64,000 bases of DNA from Mallotus nudiflorus (Eukaryota; Streptophyta; Magnoliopsida; Malpighiales; Euphorbiaceae), in NCBI GenBank assembly GCA_947683625.1, contig CANTUR010000154.1, forward strand, positions 1,612,001 through 1,676,000, read 5' to 3'. Numbering within the stretch: position 1 is the stretch's first letter; every line of letters begins with the position of its first letter. A program made the position numbers and the translations under genes. The notes below the pieces were generated by a model. That model was not told the origin of the DNA and made no database searches. It saw nothing but the letters and a program-made list of their open reading frames with translations. Below are positions 33,496 to 44,439 of the stretch, in pieces.

Positions 33496-33706
33496 TAAAA
33501 GAGTGTGAATAAGTTAGTTTGAAACTTTTCTAATTTAATCAGAGATCTCGGATTCGAGCTCTGGTTATGTAATTACTTTAAAACTCTTAAGTTAGACCTT
33601 TGCTACCTTTTGGGATCCTTCTTGAATCGAATCTAAATTTGTCGGATCCTACAAAATACCGGATATCAGATGCTCAGATGTAAAAAAAAAAATATATATA
33701 TCTTTC
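33496..33706 (+). mobile_element. tRNA-derived SINE, 211 bp
   Basis: Contains an A-box-like TAAGTTAGTTTGAAAC and a clear B box GGATTCGAGCTC (33,550-33,561), a tRNA-unrelated body (TTTTGGGATCC..GAATCGAATC) and an A-rich tail (GTAAAAAAAAAAATATATATA). The flanks AATATTTTGAACT (33483-33495) and AATATATTGCACT (33707-33719) agree at 11 of 13 positions and fit an aged target duplication. Confidence 0.65.
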
Positions 33707-33762
33707 AATATATTGCACTCCAACATAAAAACAAAAATATATTATAAATCCGATAAAGGTAT

Positions 33763-35304
33763 TGTAGACACCCGGTTCGGTCGGTCCATGTTAGGGGACG
33801 AATTAGGGATGTTCGGTTTGACTGACCTGTTATCAAGCCCAATTATGAGAATGTGATACTTGGACACGAAAATGAAACCTGAAAAGAGAGAGAGAAAAGA
33901 AAAGAGAGAAAACGTCCTGAAGAAAGGGAGGAAGGTTAAAGAGAGGAGGTCCACTTTCCTATAAGAGAAGAAGGAAGAAACTTGTGTTAAAGAGAGATAC
34001 CACATCCTAGCAAGGATCTCAATCAAAGCAGCTCTGAGGGTCTCTCATTTTGGTATAAAATTTGCACTTTAAACTTGACATGTTCATCATTTTGTATGTT
34101 CTTGCTTATGTGTAACTGAGTCTTTAGCATATTTTAGGTTTATCTCCAATGGGTTTAGCTTGATATCTCACTTTATTGTTGGGTCTTTGAATACTTTTGC
34201 ATGTAGTCGCAGTATGATGGGTGTAGAGTGTGTATATGTATGTTTTGATTACTTAAAGTAGAAGTCTGCACGTTTTGAGAGTCAAAGCCAGTCTGGTGCT
34301 CAGGCGATGCCTCACAGAGGCATCGCCTCGTTGCAGTAAGAATGAGGCGATCGCCCCATTGACAGGTTTTTAGGAAGCTTATCTTTTGTGTGCATGCTAC
34401 CAGTTTTTGTCTTAAAATTGTAAGAGCCCTATTGATGAGGCGTCGCCTCATCAAATAGGCGATCGCCTCTTCAATGAAGTGACCGCCTTATTAACAGAGT
34501 TAACTTGCTTCCTGCTTCTATTTTTATCAACGTTTGTTGTGATGTCCGCTAAAGTATGTCCTCTTTTGACCTTAAATATGTCTGTATGATTGCATGGTGG
34601 TGATTATCTTGATTATTTGATGCTTTCTTTAGTTATGATGTGAAAACCTCTTTATAGAACCTCTTTGTAAATATCGTTACATGTGATTTTGCTTTTTTTT
34701 TTTTGTGAAAAGAAGGGCTAACCGTGTGTTATTTGCAGGAATTACTTGATAATTTATGTCATCGAGTAGTCACTTTTGCTAGTTACCTTTTGCATATTAT
34801 TAGTTTATTTAGTTAAAAAGCATTGTAATCCTTAATCCCTTCCCCTTTTAATTTTGAACGTATGGTTGTAAATTATTATTTATTTTATTTACTGCATTTT
34901 TTGAGTGTTGGGACTTAAAGGCATGAAATTGGACTAATGTGCAAACTCAGACTTAATTATAAAATCTGGCAATTATCCAAAAGCAATTTCATTACGTGTG
35001 GTAAATTAGGAAATAATTAAATAATTAAATGGTAATAAAATGCAAAACACAAACAGAGGCCAACCGCAAGGTTGGATGAGCATTCAAACACTCATACTTA
35101 GTTTCTGAACCCGATCTCTAATGACGGCTTCTGGGAACCTCCGTGGGATCTAGTTGTTGTACAATGTGTCCCGAATTTTATTCGGGTGGCGACTCCATCT
35201 CCGAATAGGCCTAAGACCTATATCGTATTTCCTAGTGGGCCTTGAGCCCACACAGTGCCGTGGTCGCCAAACACTTGGGTGCGCACTAAATCCCGCCGCC
35301 TACA
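33763..35304 (+). repeat. 5' LTR of the giant Tat element
   Basis: Begins TGTAGACACC and ends CGCCTACA next to the primer site. It aligns with the 3' LTR but is shorter (1542 against 2092 bp). About 480 bp between GAAACCTGA and AAAGAGAGAGAG is absent, as is a short T-rich segment near 34,800. It holds copies of the GCGATCGC palindrome at 34,344-34,355 and 34,457-34,468. Confidence 0.9.
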
Positions 35305-35305
35305 G

Positions 35306-35323
35306 TGGCGAATCCACTGGGGA
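35306..35323 (+). other. Primer binding site of the Tat element
   Basis: TGGCGAATCCACTGGGGA lies 1 base after the 5' LTR, the standard place for the tRNA-complementary primer site. The form TGGCGA.TC..CTGGGGA is typical of Ogre/Tat elements. The tRNA was not identified by comparison here. Confidence 0.8.
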
Positions 35324-36237
35324 TAGAGAAACTAATTCCATTATTTTGCGTTTTATCATCTTTAATTATTTTCTTATTTCTTCCTGCATTTATGCATTCA
35401 TTACACATTTTGCACACAATGAGCACTTCAGTCCCGAATAAACCTGACAATAGTCAGTACTTCGCTACCTACGTTTCACTCAAACCTGGTGGTGGAATAT
35501 TTGATTATTGTCACTCATGACATGTACTAATCCACGTTGTTTGACCCTTGAATGGGGAGATGTATATGGATGTATATCGTTGTGGGAGCCGAAGCCTTTT
35601 TACCCAAGACTCAAGCCCATGTAATGACTTAGCAACTATCCTTAGGAATTTTCCCACATGCATGTGTATTATGCCATATAATGGACCCTTAAAATAAATC
35701 TCGAGCCCATCAATAAGCAGTCCAAAAAAAATGAGCCCTCGTGTCCGACCAAAGCCCATTGTAAATAAGCTAGTCAATAAAGGCCTCTCACGCCTACTCA
35801 TAACCCATTTCAAATGGGCCTTGACAAGCAAGTTTATGGTGCTAAGGATCTTGGCTCATAGAAAGTGGACTCGAGCTTTATTTAAAGGAACCATTACTTA
35901 TATGAATCATTTTGAGAGTTTTCTTACATACGTTAGTTTTGTTATCCCTCGCTGATAATTAAAACCTAGGCCGAAAATCCTAGGACAAGCTACTCGCCAT
36001 CGAATACGTGTGTGGGAGAAATAAGGGTGGAAGTTTGCACGTTTAAGTTCCATGTTTTGATCTTGTATCTCTTTTTGTGTATGGCCTTTTTGTTTCTAAA
36101 TATAACGAACTTGCATATCATGCATACATGTCATGCATCATTCTAACTGATTGTTTTACAGCACTATAGATTCTTCAAGCTCAGCCGAGTGGATCCGAGC
36201 TAGTTCAGGTCATTTGGTCAGAAATTCAGAATTAGGA
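35324..36237 (+). other. Leader between primer site and gag
   Basis: No long intact frame. Ogre elements often have an extra ORF1 here; frames of 60-106 codons on both strands (35,305-35,955) show no recognisable domain. Just before gag, CTAACTGATTGTTTTACAG (36,143-36,161) looks like a branch point plus 3' splice site, so gag may sit behind a leader intron. Confidence 0.5.
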
Positions 36238-37708
36238 ATGGCAGGAGGATTCGATCTAGAGGCATTTAGGGCATGGTGGAAAGAAGAAGTAATAACAGAA
36301 ACCCGGGCTATGATGAAAGAAATGATAGGGGAGATTACTAAGCTTATCAAAGAAAGTCAGCCAACACAGCCACCCAATGCACCGCCAATCGATCTAGTCG
36401 ACCTTGAAGAGGAAATGCCGATTAGGGGAAGGGAAGAAGATGATGTAACAGTATTAGCCAATCCGGTGAATCAAAGAAATATCATCCAAGATGAGGATGT
36501 GGGTCAGACTGAGTGGGCTAAGAATATGACCAAAGTGATGAACCAGATACATGTAATGATGAAGGAGAAGGGTATGGTCGCCCCCCCTAGATTACGATCT
36601 GAATTTGGAAAGGGGTGATGAACCGCTGCCTCGTAAGTTTAAATTCCCAGACATGAAGAAGTATACTGGTGCTGAGGATCCCCATTTGCATTTGAAGCAA
36701 TATGTAACATACATGAAGGCTATTGAGCTAACTGAGAGCTAAATTATTAAGCAGTTCCCTATTTCACTAGAAGGAGCGTTGATTCATTGGTATTACACCT
36801 TGGAACCGCATGTTCAGTCGGATTGGAAAGAATTGTGCACTACTTTTATCAAGCAATATGGTCTCAATGTCCAACTAGAAGTGTCCTTAAGAGATTTATA
36901 GAATACCAAATAGAACTTTAGCGAGCCTTTTGCTGATTACTTAACTCTTTGGAGGGGAAAATTATCCTTGATGAGGCATAGGCCAGCTGAGTCCAACCAG
37001 TTGGTCTTGGCAATAAAAGGGTGTGTTCTCGCACTGTCTAGGAAATTGAGGGATCTAGGGATTAGAAATTTTGAAGAGTTATACAGATTTGGGGTCCAGA
37101 AAGAATCAGATTTGGCTCAAGAGAAGAAATTCTTCGAAAGAGGTTCTGGGGGCAAAGAGGGGGCCAGCTCTAGCAGTAACGTTCAGATTCATGCTATTCG
37201 ACCATCGAGCAGTAATGTACAAGTCAGTATGGTTAGACAGCCCCAGAGATTTTCTAATCTGGGATGTCCTATGTCCAAAGTCCTCGATAAGCTCATTGAG
37301 AAGAACCTGCTACAACCTTTGCCTTCGTAACAACCCTTGCTTGGAGCCAACCCAAAGCTTTTCTGTAAATTTCATCAGACCATCGAGCACGACACAGACA
37401 ATTGTGCCCGGTTAAAGCATGAAATCCAAGATTTGATAGACTCAGGTAAAATCACTGACCCAGAAAATAGAAAACCAAACACTCAAACCAACCCATTACC
37501 CAATTATCAAAATGTACCACCTCTTAACCCATCCATTCTGATGGTCAGCTCTAGCCTAATAGAAGAACAGGTCCTAAACTCCTTCATTGATGTCTCTCAC
37601 TATTCCCAATCGATTGAGCCTGAAAACTTGAGGACAAGCAAACGACCCACGAAATTACAGGTACAAGTCTTGGACATATGGAGTTTTGATGATGAAAGCG
37701 GAGAATGA
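36238..37708 (+). pseudogene. Tat-lineage gag, broken
   Basis: Gag forms the virus-like particle. The ATG at 36238 opens MAGGFDLEAFRAWWKEE. The frame is lost at a run of seven C at about 36,585; one C fewer would restore the conserved acidic segment that follows, ending in ..RGDEPLPRKF. The capsid part reads FPDMKKYTGAEDPHLHLKQY, ISLEGALIHWYYTLEP, then three stops (36,740-36,912), then SLMRHRPAES. A knuckle-like CKFHQTIEHDTDNC lies at about 37,362-37,403, followed by LKHEIQDLIDSGKI, which is typical of Tat gag. It is dead. Confidence 0.85.
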
Positions 37709-37750
37709 GATGACCTATAGGACAACGAGGGGTGTGAGCCAAGTCAGTCT

Positions 37751-38755
37751 ATGGGAAAGGTCGAAGAAAAGAAAAAAGAAGTTGAGGTTACCAAGGTTTG
37801 GCCCGAAAAGGCAGAATGTGCAGAAAAGGGAAAGGAGGTAGAACAAAGTAGAGAGACCATAGCCAGTGTTTGGGAGTTACTCATGCATTCTAGGGATCAC
37901 AGGGAAGCCCTGGTCCTGGCACTAGACCAAAGGAAGATTTCCACTAATTCCACCCCAGAACAGATGGTCCAGTCACTAATGGAAACTCCTAAAGGAATGA
38001 TAACTTTTTCCAATGATGATCTGCCTCTAGAAGGGAGAGATCACCACAAAGCCCTGTTTATCAAAGCCGAGGTAAAAGGGAAGATGACCTGTTGCGTGAT
38101 GGTTGATAATGGTTCTACCATCAATGTGTGTCCATTGAAGATTCTGCCAAAGCTAAGGCTGACGGTAGTTGACTTAAAGCCTTTTGAAGTAGTTATCAAG
38201 GCTTACGATGACACTAAAAGATCTGTGGAGGGAACTTTCAGGGCATTAGTCAGAACAGGGCTTATAGAAGTTTGGGTTGACGTGCATGTGATTGATATCC
38301 CGGTAACCTTTGCCATTTTATTGGGAAGGCCATGGTTTCACCCCCTGGGCAGCGTTCCATCCACTGTTCATCAGAAAGTTAACTATCCATATGAAGGAAG
38401 AGTTGTCACCATCTCAGCCGAAACTGAAGTCGCCATAGCCGCACTGAAGTTGACCCCTAAGGAGGTTTCCCCTAGCCCTAGCTTTGAAGTTTGTGTGATC
38501 TATGAAGATGAGATGGATGAAAGGGTTCTGAGAATGATGCGCAATATGAAATTTCTGCCCGACATGGGGTTAGGGAAAAATCAGAGCGGACCTTCAGAGT
38601 TTATAGGAAGCAAGGTACCTATTTTAAAGCATGGGCTAGGATTCAAAGAGGTTGAGAAAGCTGGGAAGGAATTAGGTGTGTCAGACCAATCTGAGGAAAA
38701 GGAGGAGGAAACTGTAGCTAGAAAGAAGACTTTATGGGAAATCTTTGTAAAGTAA
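37751..38755 (+). CDS. Tat-lineage aspartic protease and flanking domains, intact frame
   Basis: A 334-codon frame within gag-pol. The retropepsin active site is VMVDNGSTINVCPL (residues about 117-130, DNGS in place of DTGS as in many Tat elements), with the flap and ILLGRPWFHPLGSVPS further on. Residues about 265-300 (MGLGKNQSGPSEF...HGLGF) look like a G-patch, a module found after protease in Ogre-like elements. It cleaves the element's polyprotein. It is the longest undamaged piece of the element, but it is separated by stops from gag and RT, so it is not usable as part of a polyprotein. Confidence 0.85.
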   Translation: MGKVEEKKKEVEVTKVWPEKAECAEKGKEVEQSRETIASVWELLMHSRDHREALVLALDQRKISTNSTPEQMVQSLMETPKGMITFSNDDLPLEGRDHHKALFIKAEVKGKMTCCVMVDNGSTINVCPLKILPKLRLTVVDLKPFEVVIKAYDDTKRSVEGTFRALVRTGLIEVWVDVHVIDIPVTFAILLGRPWFHPLGSVPSTVHQKVNYPYEGRVVTISAETEVAIAALKLTPKEVSPSPSFEVCVIYEDEMDERVLRMMRNMKFLPDMGLGKNQSGPSEFIGSKVPILKHGLGFKEVEKAGKELGVSDQSEEKEEETVARKKTLWEIFVK

Positions 38756-41700
38756 GGCACCGGGCACCCATACAGAGGAACTTCATAACCTCTCCTAGTG
38801 GTTGGGGAAGTTATCCCAGGATTTAAGATTTTTGCTGAATTTGTGAGCGAAATTAGGGAAGCTGCTATTGAAAAGGCCCCTACTGAGGAGTTAGCACTGG
38901 TCGTAGGAGTCTAAAGAGGATGAAGCTACTTCAGAGCAGAAGAGCATTGATGATCAGAACAAAGTCCTAAACTTTGAGACCTACATCCTCAATTCTATCA
39001 CATATGTCTTTTATAATGACTTTGATATTTCCATAGCTTCTCTGTTTGAAGCTGACGATCTTTTCTTTTCAAAAGTGAATGCAATGAAATCTGAATTTGT
39101 TTATTTGTGTGATGTGTTCCCTAATGGTTATTCTGTTTATGATGATCATTTCATGCATATATTTGATGTTAATTCCATGCAAACTGAATCATTTAATTTA
39201 GGTACAGATGATAATCCTAAAAATATACTGCTTGCTTCTGGCTTAACTCATTATGAGAGAGAAAAAATGGAAAAAATCTTAAAAAAGAGATAGAAAGTAT
39301 TTGCTTGGGGTTATGAAGACATGCCCGGAATCGATAGGGAGATCTCAGAATATAGAATCCCCACATACCCGTACATAGCACCAATAAAGCAGAAGCAAAG
39401 GAGGCTAAGGCCAGAATGGGCTCTCTTGGTTAAGGAAGAAGTCAAAAAGTAGTTGAAGGCAAAGTTTTTAGAAGTGGTAGAGGACACTCAGTGGTTAGCA
39501 AATATAGTTTCAGTTCCCAAGAAGGATGGAAGGGTCAAAGTGTGTGTGGACTACCGATGTCATGACCCAAAACAGGGGCCATGACCGGCGCTAGGGAACG
39601 GGAATTCTTTCGAATTCGGAACCCGTAGCAAGCCTAAAAATAAAAATAAATACATGCAATACTAATAATAATAACACAATTAAATAAAATACTGTGCAGC
39701 GGAATAAAATCATAAATATAAAAATAATAATCCACCACAGGATTTAAATCAAATCCATATCTCATATATAAATAAATCCTTTAATACAAGTTTCAGTTCA
39801 AATTCTTAAAATACATAACTCACACAAATATAATACATAAAACCCTCATTTTATTTACAATTACTGCAATGTCTAGATTATAAAATAGAACTTAAGTTAG
39901 CAGTTTACATAAAGAAGCTGGGGTAGAAGAAATCCGACGTACAGGCCTGCTACTGAGGTCTGAGGAAGAAGACTCTCCTGAAAAAAATGGTCAACGGAGG
40001 GGAGTCAGACCTCACTGAGTGAATTACTATAATATATATACATGCATACCAAATGCCAATGCACACGGTCAACAATATATATAATATGTATGTATACAAA
40101 CAACTACACACAAATGCAATAAAAATCATTTAATATATTTTTATTGAAAATCACAGTTTATGAAGGATCGAATAGAACCCTAGAATATCGCAACCTCGAA
40201 AATAGTGTTAGACAACACTCTAGCCATACAGGCTCACTTATTCCAAATATGTTCACTTGATCCATTTGGACAGTAGATTGGCCCCGAGACACTAAGTCAA
40301 CCGAGCTCCAACAGTCTGACTGTCAGTGTGATTGGCCCCGAGACACTTGGTCAACCGAGCTCCAGCAATCACACTCCCAAATCATATCACACATCAAATA
40401 ATCATATCCAATCAATATCCACAAATGGTTAGTAATATAGCCTAAATGCTATAAGTGTACCGGTACGTACTCGGTCATAGTGTTGCCCACTAGGTAGCAC
40501 GTTCTATCGATATCCTTCATTAAAATATAAAGCATACATTCATAAAAGTAAATGATGCATGAATTGAATAAAATAGCAACATAAACCATATATATACTAG
40601 AAATATACCAAAAGTAAACCAGGTATATTTTGAGTATATATACGTCAAATAAATCCAATATAATTGCAAAATAAATTAGAAATATATTTAAAAATATTTT
40701 AAGTATAATTGTTTAATAAAACATGCATAAAATTTAAAATATATCAAAAATAAACCAAAGATAAACCAAGAATAAACTAAAAATAAAATTAAGTACTAAT
40801 TGAATTATTTATGCATATTTAATTAAAATAAAACATACATTTTTAAATCATGTACCCTAAAGCATATATATATAGAATAGTAACTCACAGTTAGTGCGCT
40901 CCTCGAGATGGGTCCGACGGGCCTGGTCCACTAGGCCTCGGTCTCGGTGCAAATAAACAAACAAAATAACAGACATCAGAATAAACCTAACAGAAAATTC
41001 TAGAAACTCGATCTAGAATATTACACACAAAATCAGAATTAGAGTTCGACCGGACATCACGTTTTACGAGAATTCTATCAAAAATTCGACAGAACCTCCC
41101 CTGTAAAATGGACATCTCTCTACTTAAAGAGTAGAGCTAGCCCTGCAAAGAAACACACTTCGAAAAATAGACACAAAACACAACCACAACCCCTCGATCG
41201 GACTCCAAACTACAGTTTGCCGACTGGGATCCACAATTCACAAAATAATATAGAAATACCGAAAATACTCTTATATCATAGAAATACATTTTATAAGTAG
41301 AAATTACGTAATTAACCCTAAAACACAATAAAAATCGATAAAACTCATTTATTTAGAAAAATCATATATTATATATATAATTTGAAAATAATTCACGAAA
41401 AATAGTTTTAATTAATTAAAAATACTAAATAATTTGTAGAAATTATTTTTATACCTTAAATAACTATTAAAACCAATTTAATTATATTTTTTGTCAATTT
41501 AGGGTAAAATTACCAAAATGCCCCTATATATATAAATATACTAAAATTACTCCAAAAATTCACCAAAAATAATATAATTGCACAAAATTAATTTTCTCAA
41601 CATTTTTATCAATAATATCAATAATTAAACTCAATTAAATAATTAATTTCAATTAAAAACACAATTAACCCTATTTTCCAAAATTACATAAACCTAAACA

Positions 41701-43460
41701 AATTCAAAATAAATACATAGAAATTCATAAAAATTCCAAATAAATTTCTATAATTCTTTTCAACACCTATAATTATCGTAAAATATAATTTCATAATTTA
41801 ATTAATTAATTTTCGAAAATTAGAAAATAATAATAAAATATTCAAAAATACCCAAAAATCAAAATAATCTCCAAAAATTCTAAAAAAATTCACACATGTA
41901 GATAAAGCTAAGGGGAACAACATTTGTAAAGGAATTTTTCATGAATCAATCAATTCAATGTTCAAAAAAATCAAGAATCCTAAAATGGTCAAATGACCAA
42001 AATCGAAACCTAAGCAAATCAAGACCATTTTAAGTGAAAAAAAGCTTGGAATCACACTCACCGGAGCTCAAGGAGAAGAAAGAGACTGGCAGTGTCAAAA
42101 ATGGTGGTCGAAAACGTCGTGAACAACGGTGAGAATGAATTCGGCTTCTCCGACAATATCAAGCTTCTCCGACGTCGGAAATGAGCTCTACAGGCGGCAG
42201 AACAACTGGAGGAAGGAGGTGGCACGCCAGGAGGCACACCAACGGTGATAAAACGGGATGGCAGGCGGTGGAATGGTGATGGAAGCGATCGGGAGGGAGA
42301 AGAGGGGAGAATGGCAAAATCGTAAATTAATCAAACTTTATATTTTTGTTTAATATTAAATGTATATGTATATATATATACTTTTACACTATATATTAAA
42401 ATAATATAAACTCACACACATTAAATATATACCACACACATATAATTTAATATTTTTAATAATTTGTACACTAAAAATAATTAAATAATATTAAAACTAA
42501 TTAATAAATAATAAAATATTAGGGTAATTAATTAAACCCTAGTTAAATAAATAAATTCACATATATACGTTATTTAGTACTTTAAAAATATATATGAGTT
42601 CATGCAAGTCCGTAAAATTGTTTAAAATAATTAATAATAAATAATTTACATGTCAATTTTCCCGAAAATGCAAGTCCCGGGAAAATTTCACGTAAAGTGC
42701 TTAAAATAACATAAAATAATTAAAATATGCTTTAATTAAATAACAACTCATAAAATATCACTAAATATGTACAAAAATTATTAATACTGCATATCCTGAT
42801 GCAGTATTAAAATATTTAAAAAAAAACACGGGATATTACAACCGAGATTTGAATAAAGCCTGCCCTAAGGATGACTTTCCCCTACCGCATATTGACACAT
42901 TGATTGATAGTGCGGCTTCCAATGCAATGTATTCTTTTATGGATGGATTTTCGGGATACAATCAGATCATGATGGCGGTAATGGATAGATTGAAGACATC
43001 ATTCATCACCGAATGGGGCGTGTACTATTACCGAGTGATGCCTTTTGGGTTGCAAAATGCAGGGGCCATTTATCAGAGGATGGCGACTGCCCTACTGCAT
43101 GACATGATCCATAAATAGGTCAAAGTGTATATAGATGATATAATGGTGAAATCTACAACCAGGGAAGGGCATTTTGAAGCACTAGACAAGTTTCTGGCTA
43201 GGGCAGAAAAGTATAATCTCAGACTGAACCCGAAGAAGTGTGTTTTTGGGGTCACATCTGGGAAACTGTTGGGACACATTATCAGTCAGAGAGGAATAGG
43301 GATGGATCCAGATAAAATCAGAGCAATAAGGGATATGCCCACGCCAAAAAATGAAAAAGAGGTCCGAGGGTTTCTGGGGCGCTTACAGTATATTAGTAGA
43401 TTCATAGCCAAACTAACAGCCATCTACGACCCTATCTTTAAGCTTCTGAAGAAAGACTGA
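38756..43460 (+). pseudogene. Reverse transcriptase split by a nested LTR
   Basis: The N-terminal linker runs through damaged frames to FAWGYEDMPGID and YRIPTYPYIAPIKQKQRRLR (39,300-39,400). RT begins with EVKK.LKAKFLEVVEDTQWL and SVPKKDGRVKVCVDYR, ending at 39,557. It resumes after the nested LTR at 42,841 with DLNKACPKDDFPLPHIDTLI, FSGYNQI, TSFITEWGVYYYRVMPFGLQ, a stop in HK*VKV, then the catalytic VYIDDIMVKS and the thumb LGHIISQRGI. Removing the insert and one copy of ACCGA rejoins the frame without loss. The YIDD box is intact. Confidence 0.92.
39558..42840 (-). mobile_element. Solo LTR (3,283 bp), Tekay/Del-like, nested in the RT
   Basis: Starts TGTCATGACCC and ends GGGATATTACA, flanked by ACCGA at 39553-39557 and 42841-42845. 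No gag, pol, primer site or second LTR is present, so it is a solo LTR left after recombination between two LTRs. The terminus read on the minus strand (TGTAATATCCC) and the GGGCCATGACCGGCGC motif near the other end are familiar from Tekay/Del chromovirus LTRs, which are 2-4 kb long. A 62-bp-period duplication (GATTGGCCCCGAGACACT at 40,271 and 40,331) lies inside. The right half matches 1-1697. Confidence 0.88.
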
Positions 43461-43979
43461 CCTGTTGTGTGGAACGAGAAGTGTCAACAAGCTTTTGAAA
43501 CTATCAAGGATTATCTGATGAATCCCCCTGTCTTACAATCACCGAGACCAGGTAAAGTCTTAATCCTGTATCTGGCAATTGAAAAGGATGCAATAGGGGC
43601 GATGCTAGCACAGGAAGGTGAAGGGAAAACAGAGCACGCTGTATATTACCTGAGTAAGAAGCTTTTACCCTACGAAGCTACTTATAGTTTAGTAGAGAAA
43701 ACTTGTCTAGCAGTGATCTGGGCAACGAGGAAACTTCGACACTACTTCTAGTCGTATAAGGTGCAAGTAGTTTCCAAATATGATCCCCTCCGATACCTCC
43801 AACAGAACCCGTCTCTTACGGGAAAATTGGCTAGGTGGCTCATTTTGCTCACAGAATTTGATATAGAGTATATGGCTAAAAAGATAGTAAAAGGAAGAGC
43901 AGTAGTAGACTTCTTGGCGTAAAGCCCAGTCGGGGACACCCAAGAGTGGAAGCTGGAGTTCCCTGATGAGCATTTAGGG
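43461..43979 (+). pseudogene. Tat-lineage RNase H (first)
   Basis: Gypsy RNase H after RT. It reads VVWNEKCQQAFETIKDYL, KVLILYLAIEKDAIGAMLAQ (usual catalytic Asp position changed to Glu in this family), AVYYLSKKL and LVEKTCLAVIWATRKLRHYF, then a TAG in place of the expected Gln codon. The C-terminal part continues with ARWLILLTEFDIEY to about 43,920. In Tat elements this domain has lost function and been complemented by the second RNase H. Confidence 0.85.
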
Positions 43980-44430
43980 GTGATAAAGATACAAGATTGG
44001 GAAATGTACTTTGACGGAGCTGCCAATAACAAGGGGGCTGGGATAGGAGTAATTTTGGTTACGCCGGAAGGAGAAATGATCCTGATGGCAAAAAGGCTCG
44101 AATTTGAAGCAACCAATAACCAAGCAGAATATGAAGCCTGCATCTTTGGCTTAGAAGCATTGCGAGTGCAGGGGTGGAAAATGTCACTGTCTATGGGGAT
44201 TCCATGCTAGTTATAAAATAAGCCACCAAAGAATGGGAGATAAAAGAAGATAGATTATGACTGTACTGGGAATACTTGACCACCATTCTGTGCTCCTTCA
44301 CACAATGTAAATTCATCTATTTGCCAAGGGAAGGAAACCAGGTAGCAGACGCCCTAGCCACACTGGCCTCCATGTGGGAAAGTGGGAAGCAACTAGAGGC
44401 CATACCCTTAATTCTCACAAAGTCTCGAGC
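43980..44430 (+). pseudogene. Tat-lineage archaeal-type RNase H (second)
   Basis: WEMYFDGAANNKGAGIGVIL holds the first catalytic Asp, NNQAEYEACIFGLEAL the Glu, and VYGDSMLVI the next Asp in another frame (44,190-44,215), so one small frameshift has occurred. The end reads REGNQVADALATLASMW (44,328-44,376). This second RNase H, similar to archaeal and plant cellular ones, is diagnostic for the Tat lineage. Confidence 0.88.
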
Positions 44431-44439
44431 CCCCTGTTA

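Noticed and set aside
35154..35955. Ogre-type ORF1 before gag
   Set aside because: Only short frames on both strands, partly overlapping the LTR end; no conserved block was found.
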